NCBI RefSeq assembly: GCF_900109755.1
Contig: NZ_FOAR01000016.1
Location: 1-64,000, forward strand
Direction of reading: 5' to 3'
DNA: 64,000 bases
Source of the DNA: Pseudomonas agarici
GTDB lineage: Bacteria > Pseudomonadota > Gammaproteobacteria > Pseudomonadales > Pseudomonadaceae
Numbering within the stretch: the stretch's first letter is position 1; each line of letters opens with the position of its first letter. Shown one piece after another: positions 46,355 through 55,522 of the stretch. Made by a program: the position numbers and the translations under genes. The notes beneath the pieces are model-generated. The model was given only the letters and a program-made list of their open reading frames with translations. It had not been told where the DNA came from and did no database searches.

Positions 46355-47098
46355 CTCACGACCTCTAAAGCAGCTTGCGCAATGCAGTTGGGTTTTGATC
46401 GCCAACACTTCACCCTGCCAAGGGTTGGCATTTTTCTTCAATTGACTAAGGGCCTGCCCTTCGCGCTAATCGCTGATCGGCACATCCGGAGCTAGCAGTG
46501 AGTTCTTATTCGATTTCGTCGGTCAAAGGCCTTGTGACAGACCAATTCCATTTGGAGCGGATACTTGGAGGTGGTCAGCACCCGGGATCGCATGGCACCG
46601 TTGAGCCCCTCGATCGCCCTCGTGCCGTCAAGGATGAGCAGCGCTGGACATTCAGTGCGGCGATTGTAGATATGTCGCGTTTTATAAACCATGTCTCATC
46701 CTGAAATATTTTTTATCCGTTCGCGCAACAATCACTCGCCAATTTTACAACGATACCAATCGTATCGCTTTTCATTCGCAACAAAAAGCTCTGATATGCT
46801 CGTCTATCGGACAGCTCGATAGGTTCCTGGGGCCATCCAGATGGCCGATCGATGGGCGCTTACCCCCGGTAAATAGGGTCCCTAGCAGATATTGGGTCCC
46901 TTGCAAGGAGCGCTATTGGTGACCTGAGGCCCAAAAGCCGACAAGGAGCCCTTGCTGAGAATTGTTGTCAATTGGACAACCGCATCGTCGCCACAAACGC
47001 TCTCCGCGACATCGACAACGTGACAATATGTCGCACTTTTTCCGGACCTTTTGTGGCTTCTCATCACCGCCTCGTTACTCGGCACGCAGACACCACAA
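46355..47098. other. Long intergenic region with a possible structured RNA
   Basis: The left part is the cyoA upstream region. At about 46795 is a TATGCT box followed by two hairpins: ctatcg/cgatag (about 46805-46823) and ggccat/atggcc (about 46832-46847), then a repeated ggGTCCCt motif. gttgtc/gacaac (about 46963-46980) is a dyad that could be an operator. No coding frame is convincing. Confidence 0.35.
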
Positions 47099-47129
47099 CG
47101 CCCCGGCCTTCAGCAAGAAGACCGGGGCG
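47099..47129 (-). terminator. GC-rich hairpin downstream of dsbB
   Basis: cgccccgg (47099-47106) pairs with ccggggcg (47122-47129), 13 bp beyond the dsbB stop. The T-run is weak, so it may be a stability or partial termination element. Confidence 0.5.
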
Positions 47130-47141
47130 TTTCGCAGAGAA

Positions 47142-47651
47142 TTAGCGGTTTTGTCGACGATTGCGATAAACACCCAGCGGCACCAACACGACGGTCAGGA
47201 CGAAGGCCACTAACGCCCATTGTGCCAGAGACAAGCCCAAGATCGGCGGGTATGGGGTCTCGCAGAAACCGTCGACCTGGAACCCTAGCGGGAAAAGTTT
47301 CGCCAGCGGTAAGCCATCGACGATCGGTTGCAGCACATCGATCCCGCAACTGACTTGCGGAAAGGCTTGGATATAGACATGCCGGCCTGCCACCAGCGTA
47401 CCGGCCACCGCGCTCAACCACACCAGCACCTCCAGCACCGTGAGACTGCGTGGGGTGCGCATGCCGGCACCGACGAAGGCGAAGATGGCGATGAATAGCA
47501 ATGCATAGCGTTGCAGGATACACAGTGGACAAGGTGCCTCGCCGAGCACCACCTGCATATAGAGCGCACCGCCGATCAAGGCCAGGCAGATCACCCCGAG
47601 CAGGACGAGAAAGCGCCGTTCCCGTCCCAGCCGCATCATTTCGTCATTCAT
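47142..47651 (-). CDS. dsbB: Disulfide bond formation protein DsbB
   Basis: A 169-aa four-helix inner-membrane protein that reoxidises DsbA with ubiquinone. The CPLC pair in GEAPCPLCILQRYA and the second pair (VSCGIDVLQP and DGFCETPYPP) are present. AAGGAA precedes the start. Pseudomonas often has two DsbB proteins; this one lies between cyo and hmp, a position linking quinone-dependent functions. Confidence 0.93.
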   Translation of the reverse strand: MNDEMMRLGRERRFLVLLGVICLALIGGALYMQVVLGEAPCPLCILQRYALLFIAIFAFVGAGMRTPRSLTVLEVLVWLSAVAGTLVAGRHVYIQAFPQVSCGIDVLQPIVDGLPLAKLFPLGFQVDGFCETPYPPILGLSLAQWALVAFVLTVVLVPLGVYRNRRQNR

Positions 47652-48005
47652 CCCGTGTTCCTTTGACTCGTTATTGGATCAGCTGGAAGACAGCGCCGGC
47701 AGCGGCTGCATCAAGCCGAGGTGGTCTTCGACAAGCCGCTTTGGCCGCCATCGGAGCATGGTCGATCCGATCAGTATCCGTAGCCCGCAAGTCTACACGC
47801 AGCTCATGATCTTTGAACGTATTGAGTACGCGCCAAAGTGCTCCCGCGCACGTCGCCAGCCACAGAGTTTGCTGTTGGAATCAGCCCTGGAGAATTAACG
47901 ACAGGCTGATTAAAGGCGGATTAACCGCCGAGGGGGTTTTCGGATTCCGGGAACACCCGGAATCCGAAACGACCGGGGAGCATGATCAATCAAGGGCAAA
48001 TTAGC
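47652..48005. other. Intergenic region with an 11-bp hairpin after hmp
   Basis: The hairpin cggattccggg/cccggaatccg (47941-47966) and a weaker ggcgg/ccgcc stem (about 47917-47931) lie downstream of hmp; neither has a good T-run. No gene seen. Confidence 0.5.
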
Positions 48006-49187
48006 TTATTCAAGGGCCGCTGCCGGACCGAAGAATTCATACCGGCTCTGCTTCTCCGGTACGCCCAGCACCTTCAAATGACGCTTGATCGCCCCCATGA
48101 AACCCTTGGGCCCGAGGAAGTAGGCATCCAGATCACGCTGCTCTGGCAACCACTCGGCCAACTGTTCCAGGCTCAACAAGCCGACTTTGTGCGCCGCCGG
48201 GCTCACGCCGTCATCTTCGTCGTAGCAGTAGAAACACTTGAGCTGCGGATGCTGCTCGGCCAGGCCATCGACCCAGTCACGGAATGCGTGCACGCCACCG
48301 TTGCGCGCGCAGTGAATGAAATGTATCGGGCGCTGGGTCACCAATGCCGCTTCTAGCATCGGCAAGGTCGGCGTGATACCGACACCGCCGCTGATCAATA
48401 CCAACGGTTTGTCGCTGGTGGTCAGGGTGAACTCGCCCGATGGCGGGAACAGGTCCAGGGTCTGGCCGACCGCCAATTGATCGTGCAGGTAGTTCGAAGC
48501 TCTACCGCCGGCCTCGCGCTTGACGCTGATACGGTACTGTCCGACTTTTGTCAGCGCCGACAGGGAATAATTGCGGCGCAGCTCTTCACCGTCGACAACC
48601 AGCTTCAGGCCAATGTATTGACCCGGCTCGAACGCAAGGATGGCCTGGCCATCCACCGGTTCGAAGTAGAACGAAGTGATTTCCGCGCTCTCCTTGACCT
48701 TGGCCGCGACCTTGAACGACCGGCCTCCACGCCAGCCGCCCGGTGCCTGGGCCTTCTCGTCATAGATCGCGGTTTCGGCCCCCATCAGGATATCGGCCAA
48801 CTGGTTGTAGGCCGCCCCCCAGGCACTCATCACCTCGGGCGTGGCAATCTCGGCGCCCAGCACTTCGTGGATGGCTCGCAGCAGGCACGTACCGACGATG
48901 GGGTAATGCTCTGGAAGAATCTGCAACGCAACGTGCTTGTTGATGATCTTCGCGACCAGATCGCCCAACTGATCGAGCTGGTCGATATGCCGAGCGTACA
49001 TCAGCACGCCATTGGCCAGGGCCCGGGGCTGATCGCCGTTAGCCTGGTGGGCCTGATTGAACAGTGGACGCACTTCTGGATACTCGGACAGCAGCATCTG
49101 ATAGAAGTGGGTGATCAGTGCTTCTCCACCGCTTTCCAGCAACGGGACAGTCGACTTGACGATGGCACGGTCTTGAACGCTCAGCAT
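48006..49187 (-). CDS. hmp: Flavohemoprotein (nitric oxide dioxygenase)
   Basis: A 393-aa protein that converts NO to nitrate with O2 and NAD(P)H. Globin domain ~1-138 with proximal His in IINKHVALQIL, then FAD-binding (RRNYSLSAL) and NAD-binding domain (ISGGVGITPTLPML). AGGAG lies 8 bases before the ATG. It is called fhp in Pseudomonas. Divergent transcription from a NorR/FhpR gene indicates NO-induced expression. Confidence 0.95.
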   Translation of the reverse strand: MLSVQDRAIVKSTVPLLESGGEALITHFYQMLLSEYPEVRPLFNQAHQANGDQPRALANGVLMYARHIDQLDQLGDLVAKIINKHVALQILPEHYPIVGTCLLRAIHEVLGAEIATPEVMSAWGAAYNQLADILMGAETAIYDEKAQAPGGWRGGRSFKVAAKVKESAEITSFYFEPVDGQAILAFEPGQYIGLKLVVDGEELRRNYSLSALTKVGQYRISVKREAGGRASNYLHDQLAVGQTLDLFPPSGEFTLTTSDKPLVLISGGVGITPTLPMLEAALVTQRPIHFIHCARNGGVHAFRDWVDGLAEQHPQLKCFYCYDEDDGVSPAAHKVGLLSLEQLAEWLPEQRDLDAYFLGPKGFMGAIKRHLKVLGVPEKQSRYEFFGPAAALE

Positions 49188-49344
49188 GGGATCAACTCCT
49201 GGGGTTTGAGGCTTCGCCTGAATTGACTTTGACTATTCACACTCCATGCCAAGTAATAAAACATTAAAAATCAATAGGTTAAAATAACCTTAGTCAAAAT
49301 AACTACAATCATTCTATAGTCAGTCTGACACCATCGGAGTCAAT
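49188..49344. promoter_or_regulatory. hmp/norR divergent control region with dyad
   Basis: AT-rich region with a perfect dyad AGGTTA-aaa-TAACCT (49276-49290) and a related gtcaaaataac copy beside it. On the hmp side, TTGGCATGG-type sequence resembles a sigma54 -24 box, though the -12 element has GA instead of GC. This agrees with a NorR-like, sigma54-dependent activator. Confidence 0.5.
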
Positions 49345-50895
49345 ATGACTGCAAAATCCCTGCTGACTACCCTGCTGCCGCTGGTATCGGATCTCTCGCG
49401 GGAACTGCCCGAAAACGAACGTTATCGACGCTTGCTCGAAGCCATGCGCGCCCTACTGCCTTGTGACGCCGCCGCGCTGCTGCGCCTGGACGGCGAGTGG
49501 TTGGTGCCGCTGGCCGTCGATGGCTTGAGTACCGATACTCTCGGTCGCCGCTTCAAAGTCAGCGAGCATCCGCGCTTCCAGATCCTGCTCGGCAGCCACG
49601 GGCCAACCCGTTTCGAAGGCAAGAGTGAATTGCCGGACCCTTATGATGGCCTGGTAGATGGCCTGACCAAACACCTGGAGGTCCATGATTGTCTGGGTTG
49701 CCCGCTGTTTATCGACGAGCGGCCCTGGGGCTTGCTGACCCTCGATGCCCTAGACCCGGAACGCTTCGAGCCGATCGAACTGGATGCACTACAGGCCTTC
49801 GCCAGCCTGGCGGCGGCCACGGTCAGCGCCGCCGAACGCATCGAGCGCCTGGCTTTACGCGCTGAGAACGAGCATCAGCGCGCCGAACTCTATCGCCAGG
49901 CCAGCAACCCGCAGAATCGCGAGATGATCGGCCAGAGCAAAGCCCACAAACGCCTGGTGGAAGAGATCAACCTGGTGGGTGGCACTCACCTGACAGCGCT
50001 GATCACAGGTGAAACTGGAGTCGGCAAGGAGCTGGTGGCCCAGGCGATCCATGCCGCCTCGCCGCGTGCGGAAAAGCCTATCATCAGTCTCAACTGCGCA
50101 GCCCTGCCCGATACCCTGGTGGAGAGCGAGTTGTTCGGTCACGTGCGCGGCGCCTTCACCGGGGCCGTGAACGATCGACGTGGCAAGTTCGAGCTGGCCA
50201 ATGGCGGTACCCTGTTTCTCGACGAGGTGGGCGAGCTCTCGCTGAGCGTCCAGGCCAAGCTGCTGCGAGTATTACAAAGCGGTCAGTTGCAGCGATTGGG
50301 CTCGGACCGGGAACATCAGGTGGACGTGCGGCTGATCGCCGCCACCAACCGTGACCTGGCCGAAGAAGTGCGCGGCGGACGCTATCGGGCGGATTTCTAT
50401 CACCGCCTGAGCGTCTACCCGCTGCGCGTACCCGCATTGCGTGAACGCGGGCACGACGTCTTGCTGCTGAGCGGCTTTTTCCTTGAGCAAAACCGCTCGC
50501 GCATGGGCCTGGGTAGTTTACGCCTGAGCCCCGATGCCCACGCGGCGCTGCTGGCGTACCACTGGCCGGGCAACGTCCGTGAACTCGAACACCTGATCGG
50601 CCGTAGTGCCTTGAAGGCCCTGGGCAATTGCCGGGAGCGGCCGAAGATTCTCACATTGAGCGCTACCGACCTGGATTTGCCGACGGTGACAACTCAAGCC
50701 TCGGCGGTGCAGGCCTGCGCCCCGCCGAACTTGGAAACCGGGGTCGATCTACGCCTGGCCACGGAGCACTACCAGCGACAACTGATCAGCAATTGCCTGG
50801 AAAAACACCAAAACAACTGGGCCAGCGCAGCTAGGGAGCTCGGCCTGGACCGAGCGAACCTGGGACGGATGGCCAAACGCCTGGGCTTGAAGTGA
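49345..50895 (+). CDS. norR: NO-responsive sigma54 activator NorR/FhpR
   Basis: A 516-aa enhancer-binding protein. An N-terminal GAF domain (~25-165) binds NO through a mononuclear iron; the AAA+ domain has Walker A GETGVGKE (222-229) and the sigma54-contact GAFTGA (269-274); a Fis-type helix-turn-helix ends the protein ([20 protein letters not shown]). It activates the divergent hmp (fhp) gene. GGAG lies 6 bases upstream of the start. Confidence 0.93.
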   Translation: MTAKSLLTTLLPLVSDLSRELPENERYRRLLEAMRALLPCDAAALLRLDGEWLVPLAVDGLSTDTLGRRFKVSEHPRFQILLGSHGPTRFEGKSELPDPYDGLVDGLTKHLEVHDCLGCPLFIDERPWGLLTLDALDPERFEPIELDALQAFASLAAATVSAAERIERLALRAENEHQRAELYRQASNPQNREMIGQSKAHKRLVEEINLVGGTHLTALITGETGVGKELVAQAIHAASPRAEKPIISLNCAALPDTLVESELFGHVRGAFTGAVNDRRGKFELANGGTLFLDEVGELSLSVQAKLLRVLQSGQLQRLGSDREHQVDVRLIAATNRDLAEEVRGGRYRADFYHRLSVYPLRVPALRERGHDVLLLSGFFLEQNRSRMGLGSLRLSPDAHAALLAYHWPGNVRELEHLIGRSALKALGNCRERPKILTLSATDLDLPTVTTQASAVQACAPPNLETGVDLRLATEHYQRQLISNCLEKHQNNWASAARELGLDRANLGRMAKRLGLK

Positions 50896-51003
50896 CAAAA
50901 AAGCCACCCTGGCTGGCAACAACCTCCAAGATATTCACCTAAAGCCCGCCCGGCTCAGGTCGATAACCCGTCTTGAAGCAGCTTTTTCCAACAGAAGGTT
51001 TTT

Positions 51004-51906
51004 ATGTCCTCCAACAAAGCCCGCGCAGACTCACTGTCACTTCTGCTCTTTACCTTGCGCAGCGGCAAGCTGATGGCAATCAACCTGCTAAAAGTCAGCG
51101 AAATCATTCCCTGCCCGCCGCTGACCAAACTGCCCGAATCTCACCCCCATGTAAAAGGCATCGCCACCCTTCGCGGAACCTCGCTGTCGGTGATCGACCT
51201 GAGCCGTGCCATCGGTGAACGTCCACTGGTGGACCCCGACGGCGGCTGCTTGATCGTCACCGATGTCAGCCGCTCCAAGCAGGGTCTGCATGTCCAGGCC
51301 GTGAGCAAGATCGTCCATTGCCTGACCACCGATATCCGCCCGCCGCCCTTCGGCTCCGGCGGTATACGCTCCTTTATCACCGGGGTGACCCAGGTCGATG
51401 GCACGCTGGTGCAGGTGTTGGATATCGAAAAGGTCATCCATGTCATCGCCCCGGCGCAAATCGAAGTCGCACCGACCGAATTGACCATGGAAGAAGCGCA
51501 AATCCTCGGCCACGCGCGCATCCTGGTGGTCGATGACAGCCAAGTGGCCTTGCAGCAATCGGTACACACCCTGCGCAATCTCGGCCTGACCTGCCATACC
51601 GCCCGTAGCGCCAAGGACGCCATCGGCTGCCTGTTGGACCTGCAAGGCACCGCTGGACAGATCAACGTAGTGGTCTCGGATATCGAGATGTCGGAGATGG
51701 ACGGCTACGCCTTTACCCGCACCGTTCGCCAAACCCCGGACTTCCAGGACCTCTACATTCTTCTGCACACCTCCCTGGACAGTACCATGAACAGCGAGAA
51801 GGCACGCCTGGCCGGAGCCAACGCAGTGCTGACCAAGTTCTCTTCACCGGAACTGACCAAATGCCTGATCCAGGCGGCCAGGACCGTGGCCACTCAAGGT
51901 ATCTGA
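51004..51906 (+). CDS. cheV: Chemotaxis coupling protein CheV
   Basis: A 300-aa protein with CheW-like domain (~10-150; LRSGKLMAINLLKVSEI, GIATLRGTSLSVIDL) and a C-terminal receiver domain (~170-300; ILVVDDSQVAL, phospho-Asp in VVVSDIEMSEMDGY). It couples chemoreceptors to the CheA kinase and is tuned by phosphorylation. No other chemotaxis gene is nearby. The next gene starts 2 bp after its stop. Confidence 0.92.
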   Translation: MSSNKARADSLSLLLFTLRSGKLMAINLLKVSEIIPCPPLTKLPESHPHVKGIATLRGTSLSVIDLSRAIGERPLVDPDGGCLIVTDVSRSKQGLHVQAVSKIVHCLTTDIRPPPFGSGGIRSFITGVTQVDGTLVQVLDIEKVIHVIAPAQIEVAPTELTMEEAQILGHARILVVDDSQVALQQSVHTLRNLGLTCHTARSAKDAIGCLLDLQGTAGQINVVVSDIEMSEMDGYAFTRTVRQTPDFQDLYILLHTSLDSTMNSEKARLAGANAVLTKFSSPELTKCLIQAARTVATQGI

Positions 51907-51907
51907 G

Positions 51908-52399
51908 ATGCCCGACCGCCACTGCCTATTGTTGCGCAAGGACCTCGAGGATTTGCTGGAGATGCCGCAATGGCCATCCGGGATTCGACCGGGCGTGCTG
52001 CGGGCGGATCTGATGAGGGCCGTCCACGACCTGATGGTACAGGGCTATCGGGACGATGGTGTGTATGTCGCGGACTTCGCCAGTTGGCGCGAACGCTTCA
52101 CCAAGGATGCCGAATTCGATCCTGCGCTGTGCCTGATTGCCGTGGACGACCACGGCCTGGCAGGTGTCGCCCAGTGCTGGACCAGTGCTTACATCAAGGA
52201 TCTAGTCATCCATCCACGCCGTCGTGGCCAGGGCTTGGGCCTGGCGTTGTTGCGCCATGCCTTCCAGGTCTTCGCGTCACGGGGCGAAGCCTTCGTCGAT
52301 CTCAAGGTCATGGAAAACAATCTACCCGCCCGGCGCTTATACGACCGGGCCGGCATGCGCTTTATCCAGCGCTATGAAGTCAGCCCGGCTCGGGCATAA
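51908..52399 (+). CDS. GNAT-family acetyltransferase
   Basis: A 163-aa protein with acetyl-CoA motif VIHPRRRGQGLGLALLRHA and the GNAT ending NNLPARRLYDRAGMRFIQRYEV. It is probably co-transcribed with cheV (1-bp gap), which might mean a link to it, but this is not certain. Substrate unknown. Confidence 0.8.
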   Translation: MPDRHCLLLRKDLEDLLEMPQWPSGIRPGVLRADLMRAVHDLMVQGYRDDGVYVADFASWRERFTKDAEFDPALCLIAVDDHGLAGVAQCWTSAYIKDLVIHPRRRGQGLGLALLRHAFQVFASRGEAFVDLKVMENNLPARRLYDRAGMRFIQRYEVSPARA

Positions 52400-52436
52400 T
52401 CTGCTTTTTGCCGTAAACACCGACAGGAGACCCACC

Positions 52437-52760
52437 ATGAAAACCTTCTCCCTGATCTTCATCAGCCTCGCCGCACTGGCAAGCCAGGCCCAGGCATCCA
52501 GTGCCGATGCCTGGATTGCCTACGACAAGGCCGTGCTCGCCAGTTGCACCAAGGCCAGCAGTCTCAAGGGTGTGAAGCTGGTGGGCAAGCCGGCACAATT
52601 CGATGATCAGGTCGGCTACACCGCCATGCTGCTGCATGGTCTCTATCCGCAGGCTCATATGAAAAACCAGCCAGGGACTGAACTGTGCCTGTATAACAAG
52701 AAGAGCAAGAGCGCCGCCGTGACCGAGTGGGACTCGGTGATGCCGACACGCAGTTACTGA
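52437..52760 (+). CDS. Small exported protein (107 aa), hypothetical
   Basis: A Sec signal peptide (cleaved after AQA, ~20) is followed by an ~87-residue basic mature protein with two Cys that could pair. AGGAGA precedes the ATG at 52437. The sequence resembles small conserved Pseudomonas exported proteins, but I recognise no function. A strong hairpin terminator follows. Confidence 0.7.
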   Translation: MKTFSLIFISLAALASQAQASSADAWIAYDKAVLASCTKASSLKGVKLVGKPAQFDDQVGYTAMLLHGLYPQAHMKNQPGTELCLYNKKSKSAAVTEWDSVMPTRSY

Positions 52761-52777
52761 GGAGTCGGCGCGTCACT

Positions 52778-52819
52778 CGCCTCGACCGGCCCACGCCACG
52801 CCGTGGGCCGGTCGAGGCG
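52778..52819. terminator. 18-bp perfect hairpin
   Basis: Arms cgcctcgaccggcccacg (52778-52795) and its perfect complement (52802-52819), loop ccacgc. It lies between the convergent small exported protein and the SBP-RidA gene, without a T-run. Confidence 0.65.
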
Positions 52820-52861
52820 GTACAGATCCTCCCGTGCCGCTGACCTGGATCTTGAGCAGGT

Positions 52862-54040
52862 TCAGGGTCCAACGTAAGCTAGGCACTCGACTTCGACCCT
52901 GGCCTTATCCAGCAAGCCACCTGCCTGAAACGTGGTGCGAGCAGGAAGGCGATCGGCAGGAAAATGCTGAACATAGACCTCGTTCATGTCGGCAAAGTCC
53001 TTGATGTCCGCCAGAATCACCGTGCATTTAGCCACCTGCGCCATGGTGCTGCCGTTACGCGCCAGCTCTTGCGCGATCAGGTGCATGGCCTGCTGCATTT
53101 CCCCCCGTATTCCGCCAGGAACCAGTTTGCCGTTGCCGTTCGAGCCCAACACACCCGAGAGATAGAGCATTTCTCCCACCCGTACAGCCTTGGAAAACGG
53201 CATGCCCCGAGCCGCCGGAATAAACTGCATGGGTTCGGCTGCCATCGCAGCGGCAGATGGCAGGTAACGCGCCACGATAGCCTGGTAACGGCCACTGGCT
53301 TTGAGGGACTTCAGCGCCTGGTTCAATCTATCGCGCAGCTCGGTATCAGCTTGGCGAACCCCCATCGACACACCGCCGCCCAATCGTGGGTCGACAATCG
53401 GCGGCCCGGCAAAATCAAAACCGCCACCTTGCGGTGTCTTGAGCAGCGCTTCGCTGATTTCGATAGAGTCCTGTAGCGTCGCGTCGATCTCGCCGGCCAA
53501 CAGGGCGGCGATCAATTCGCTGTTGAGTGCATAGCGGTGGATCTCAACGCCCTTTGACGCCCATTCGGCGTTGGCGAAGTCCTCGCGAACCGTGCCCGCC
53601 AATACCCCGACACGTTTGCCTTCGAGCCGTTCGGCGGTGGGTCCGAGCCCGTCTCCCTGGCGGCTGACCAAGCGACTCTGGAGTGGATACATCGGCTCGG
53701 TGAAGTCGATGAGCTGGCGTCGTTGCGCCGTCGCGGTCATGGGCATGATTGCGTCGAAACGCTTTTCCCGCAGGGCCGATATCATGCCCGCATAATCCTG
53801 GTCGATCCATTCGCACTGGGCCTTGAGCTCGGCACAGAGCGCCTCACCCAACTCGATGTTCAAACCGACCAACTGCCCCTGTGCATCACGACTTTCAAAA
53901 GGCGGAACCAACGCCTCGACACCAAAGCGAAGGGTCTCTTGCTGTTTGTCCCAAGCGCTGGCACAGGGTGAAACGCTCACCATCGCCACCGCCAGACAGG
54001 CCATTCCACATACCGTGGTCAATCTCTTGCCTTGTTCCAT
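52862..54040 (-). CDS. Periplasmic fusion: amino-acid-type solute-binding domain + RidA domain
   Basis: A 392-aa protein. Signal peptide 1-29 (ending ASA). Residues ~36-262 are an SBP_bac_3 domain (FGVEALVPPFESRDAQGQLVGL is typical; later GKRVGVLAGTVRED and ALLAGEIDATLQD). Residues ~272-392 are a RidA domain (YLSGVLGSNG, QVAKCTVILADIKDF), with the catalytic Arg at 368 in LPARTTFQAGGL and conserved acidic residues in VEVECLAY. The fusion, and a RidA domain outside the cytoplasm, are unusual. It may bind an amino acid or its product and process a reactive enamine. Unlike ABC binding proteins, no permease or ATPase genes are adjacent. I find no frame break between the domains. Confidence 0.85.
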   Translation of the reverse strand: MEQGKRLTTVCGMACLAVAMVSVSPCASAWDKQQETLRFGVEALVPPFESRDAQGQLVGLNIELGEALCAELKAQCEWIDQDYAGMISALREKRFDAIMPMTATAQRRQLIDFTEPMYPLQSRLVSRQGDGLGPTAERLEGKRVGVLAGTVREDFANAEWASKGVEIHRYALNSELIAALLAGEIDATLQDSIEISEALLKTPQGGGFDFAGPPIVDPRLGGGVSMGVRQADTELRDRLNQALKSLKASGRYQAIVARYLPSAAAMAAEPMQFIPAARGMPFSKAVRVGEMLYLSGVLGSNGNGKLVPGGIRGEMQQAMHLIAQELARNGSTMAQVAKCTVILADIKDFADMNEVYVQHFPADRLPARTTFQAGGLLDKARVEVECLAYVGP

Positions 54041-54211
54041 ATGCTTCTTCCCTTTTTATAGCAGGAACGTCCGCCCAGACAGGCTCGAAGGCACATAGCG
54101 CCTCAGCCTGAAATAGACGGACAGGACAAGAGAGTTTCTCTACAGTAGTAGCAATACCTCTACCTGAAAGAGCTGTCTTTCATGTAAGAAAAAACTGGAA
54201 ATGTCGAGGAC

Positions 54212-54454
54212 TCAGCGCTTGCCCATGGATCGACGGGTGCCATTCGGAGCGCGGCCCGGTCTCTCGTGGTGTCCGTCCTTGCCACCTTTTTGGTACCAGG
54301 TCTGGCCGCTTTTTTTTGCCGCAGCGAACTCAGCCGGATTGAACGGAAAACTGAAGGCCGGGATAGCCGTTTTTTCACCGACCGCAAGCTCAGCCTCAAC
54401 CACAGGCTCTGCATCCGGGTTGGCACAAACGGACGGTTGTTCGGGGGGCGTCAT
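54212..54454 (-). CDS. Small conserved basic protein (80 aa), hypothetical
   Basis: Starts MTPPEQPSVCANPDAEP and has a strongly basic tail (WYQKGGKDGHHERPGRAPNG then a basic RRSMGKR end). CGGAG precedes the ATG at 54454. Similar short proteins with an NPAEF..(S)K motif are widespread in Pseudomonas; function unknown. The longer frame to 54538 lacks a ribosome site. Confidence 0.65.
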   Translation of the reverse strand: MTPPEQPSVCANPDAEPVVEAELAVGEKTAIPAFSFPFNPAEFAAAKKSGQTWYQKGGKDGHHERPGRAPNGTRRSMGKR

Positions 54455-54541
54455 GGGAACTCCGAAAAAAAAGCGGGACGGATCAGGTCGAACCGAAGGG
54501 TTGCAGTATACCTTCGAGCGCACTGTCCGCGCCGCCAACGG

Positions 54542-55522
54542 TCATTTATAGAACAAATCAACCACCACCCCAGCCGAGAACGGCCCGGCCTTGGGCTGGT
54601 CGCTGTTCCACAACAGTTCGGCGTCGAACTGAGTCATCGCCACCTGGGTGTCGCCCAGCAGCTCGGCCAGGTGGAAGGAGCGATTGTAGGGGATCACCGT
54701 GCCGCCCGCCCTGACAATGCGAATGCCAACGCCGTCATTGCCGTTGGGAATCAGCAACTCGCCGACCAAGCTGCCCGATACCGGCTTGAGCCGTGCGTCC
54801 AGGCTGAAGGCGCTGTCGCAGGTACGACTGGTGTGCAAGGCGAACGCTCGCCGCTCGGCCACCTGCCCGACCACCACGTTCTGGATGGCGATCCGGCCGA
54901 AATCGACGGTGTCGGGAATGACCTGCAATTGGGCATCACAGGCCACAAAGCGCAGGCCGCCGAGATTGTTGATCACATAATTGAGCGAGTCGCCAGCGTT
55001 GCCCGGTCCACTGCTGCCGTCGAGCTGGAACAACCGGTAATCCTGCAACCGGCTGGCTACCCCCGAAGGCGGTGTCGGCCCGAACTTCTCGATAAACACC
55101 GAAAAGCCCAGGTTGAAGCTCAACGAACTACAGGAATGCGCATCCACACAGGCCGGCACGCTACGGCCAGTAGCGATGCGAGCGCTGCTCTGGCGGTGGT
55201 CGATCCCGTCATGGCTCAAGCCGACACGAATTCCCTCGCCAACCACCTGATGAGCTGGATTGAGGTGGATATAGACCTCCTCCTGAGGCCCCGGCAGGCC
55301 AGCCCTGCCACAGTCGACCGCCAAGTTGATCGGCTCCGAACGCCAGACCACTGTGCCATTGGGGGCCGAGGCGGGAATCGCCACGGTGCTGCCCAGGTCG
55401 GCGCTGGCAATCCGCGCGCCGTTGCCTTGCAAGGTACAGGTGAGGGCAAAACAACTGGCCGGGCTCAGCAGTCCGAGCAGCAACAAGGGGTGCAGCCACG
55501 CGAGGTAGGGCGTCTTGGTCAT
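54542..55522 (-). CDS. Fimbrial tip adhesin-like subunit
   Basis: A 326-aa protein with a signal peptide (ending CFA), an N-terminal receptor-binding type domain and a C-terminal pilin-like domain (~180-326) containing the Cys pair CDAQLQV and CDSAFSLDA and ending VVVDLFYK. Two-domain size indicates a tip adhesin. Start at 55522 overlaps the upstream chaperone stop as ATGA. Confidence 0.75.
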   Translation of the reverse strand: MTKTPYLAWLHPLLLLGLLSPASCFALTCTLQGNGARIASADLGSTVAIPASAPNGTVVWRSEPINLAVDCGRAGLPGPQEEVYIHLNPAHQVVGEGIRVGLSHDGIDHRQSSARIATGRSVPACVDAHSCSSLSFNLGFSVFIEKFGPTPPSGVASRLQDYRLFQLDGSSGPGNAGDSLNYVINNLGGLRFVACDAQLQVIPDTVDFGRIAIQNVVVGQVAERRAFALHTSRTCDSAFSLDARLKPVSGSLVGELLIPNGNDGVGIRIVRAGGTVIPYNRSFHLAELLGDTQVAMTQFDAELLWNSDQPKAGPFSAGVVVDLFYK

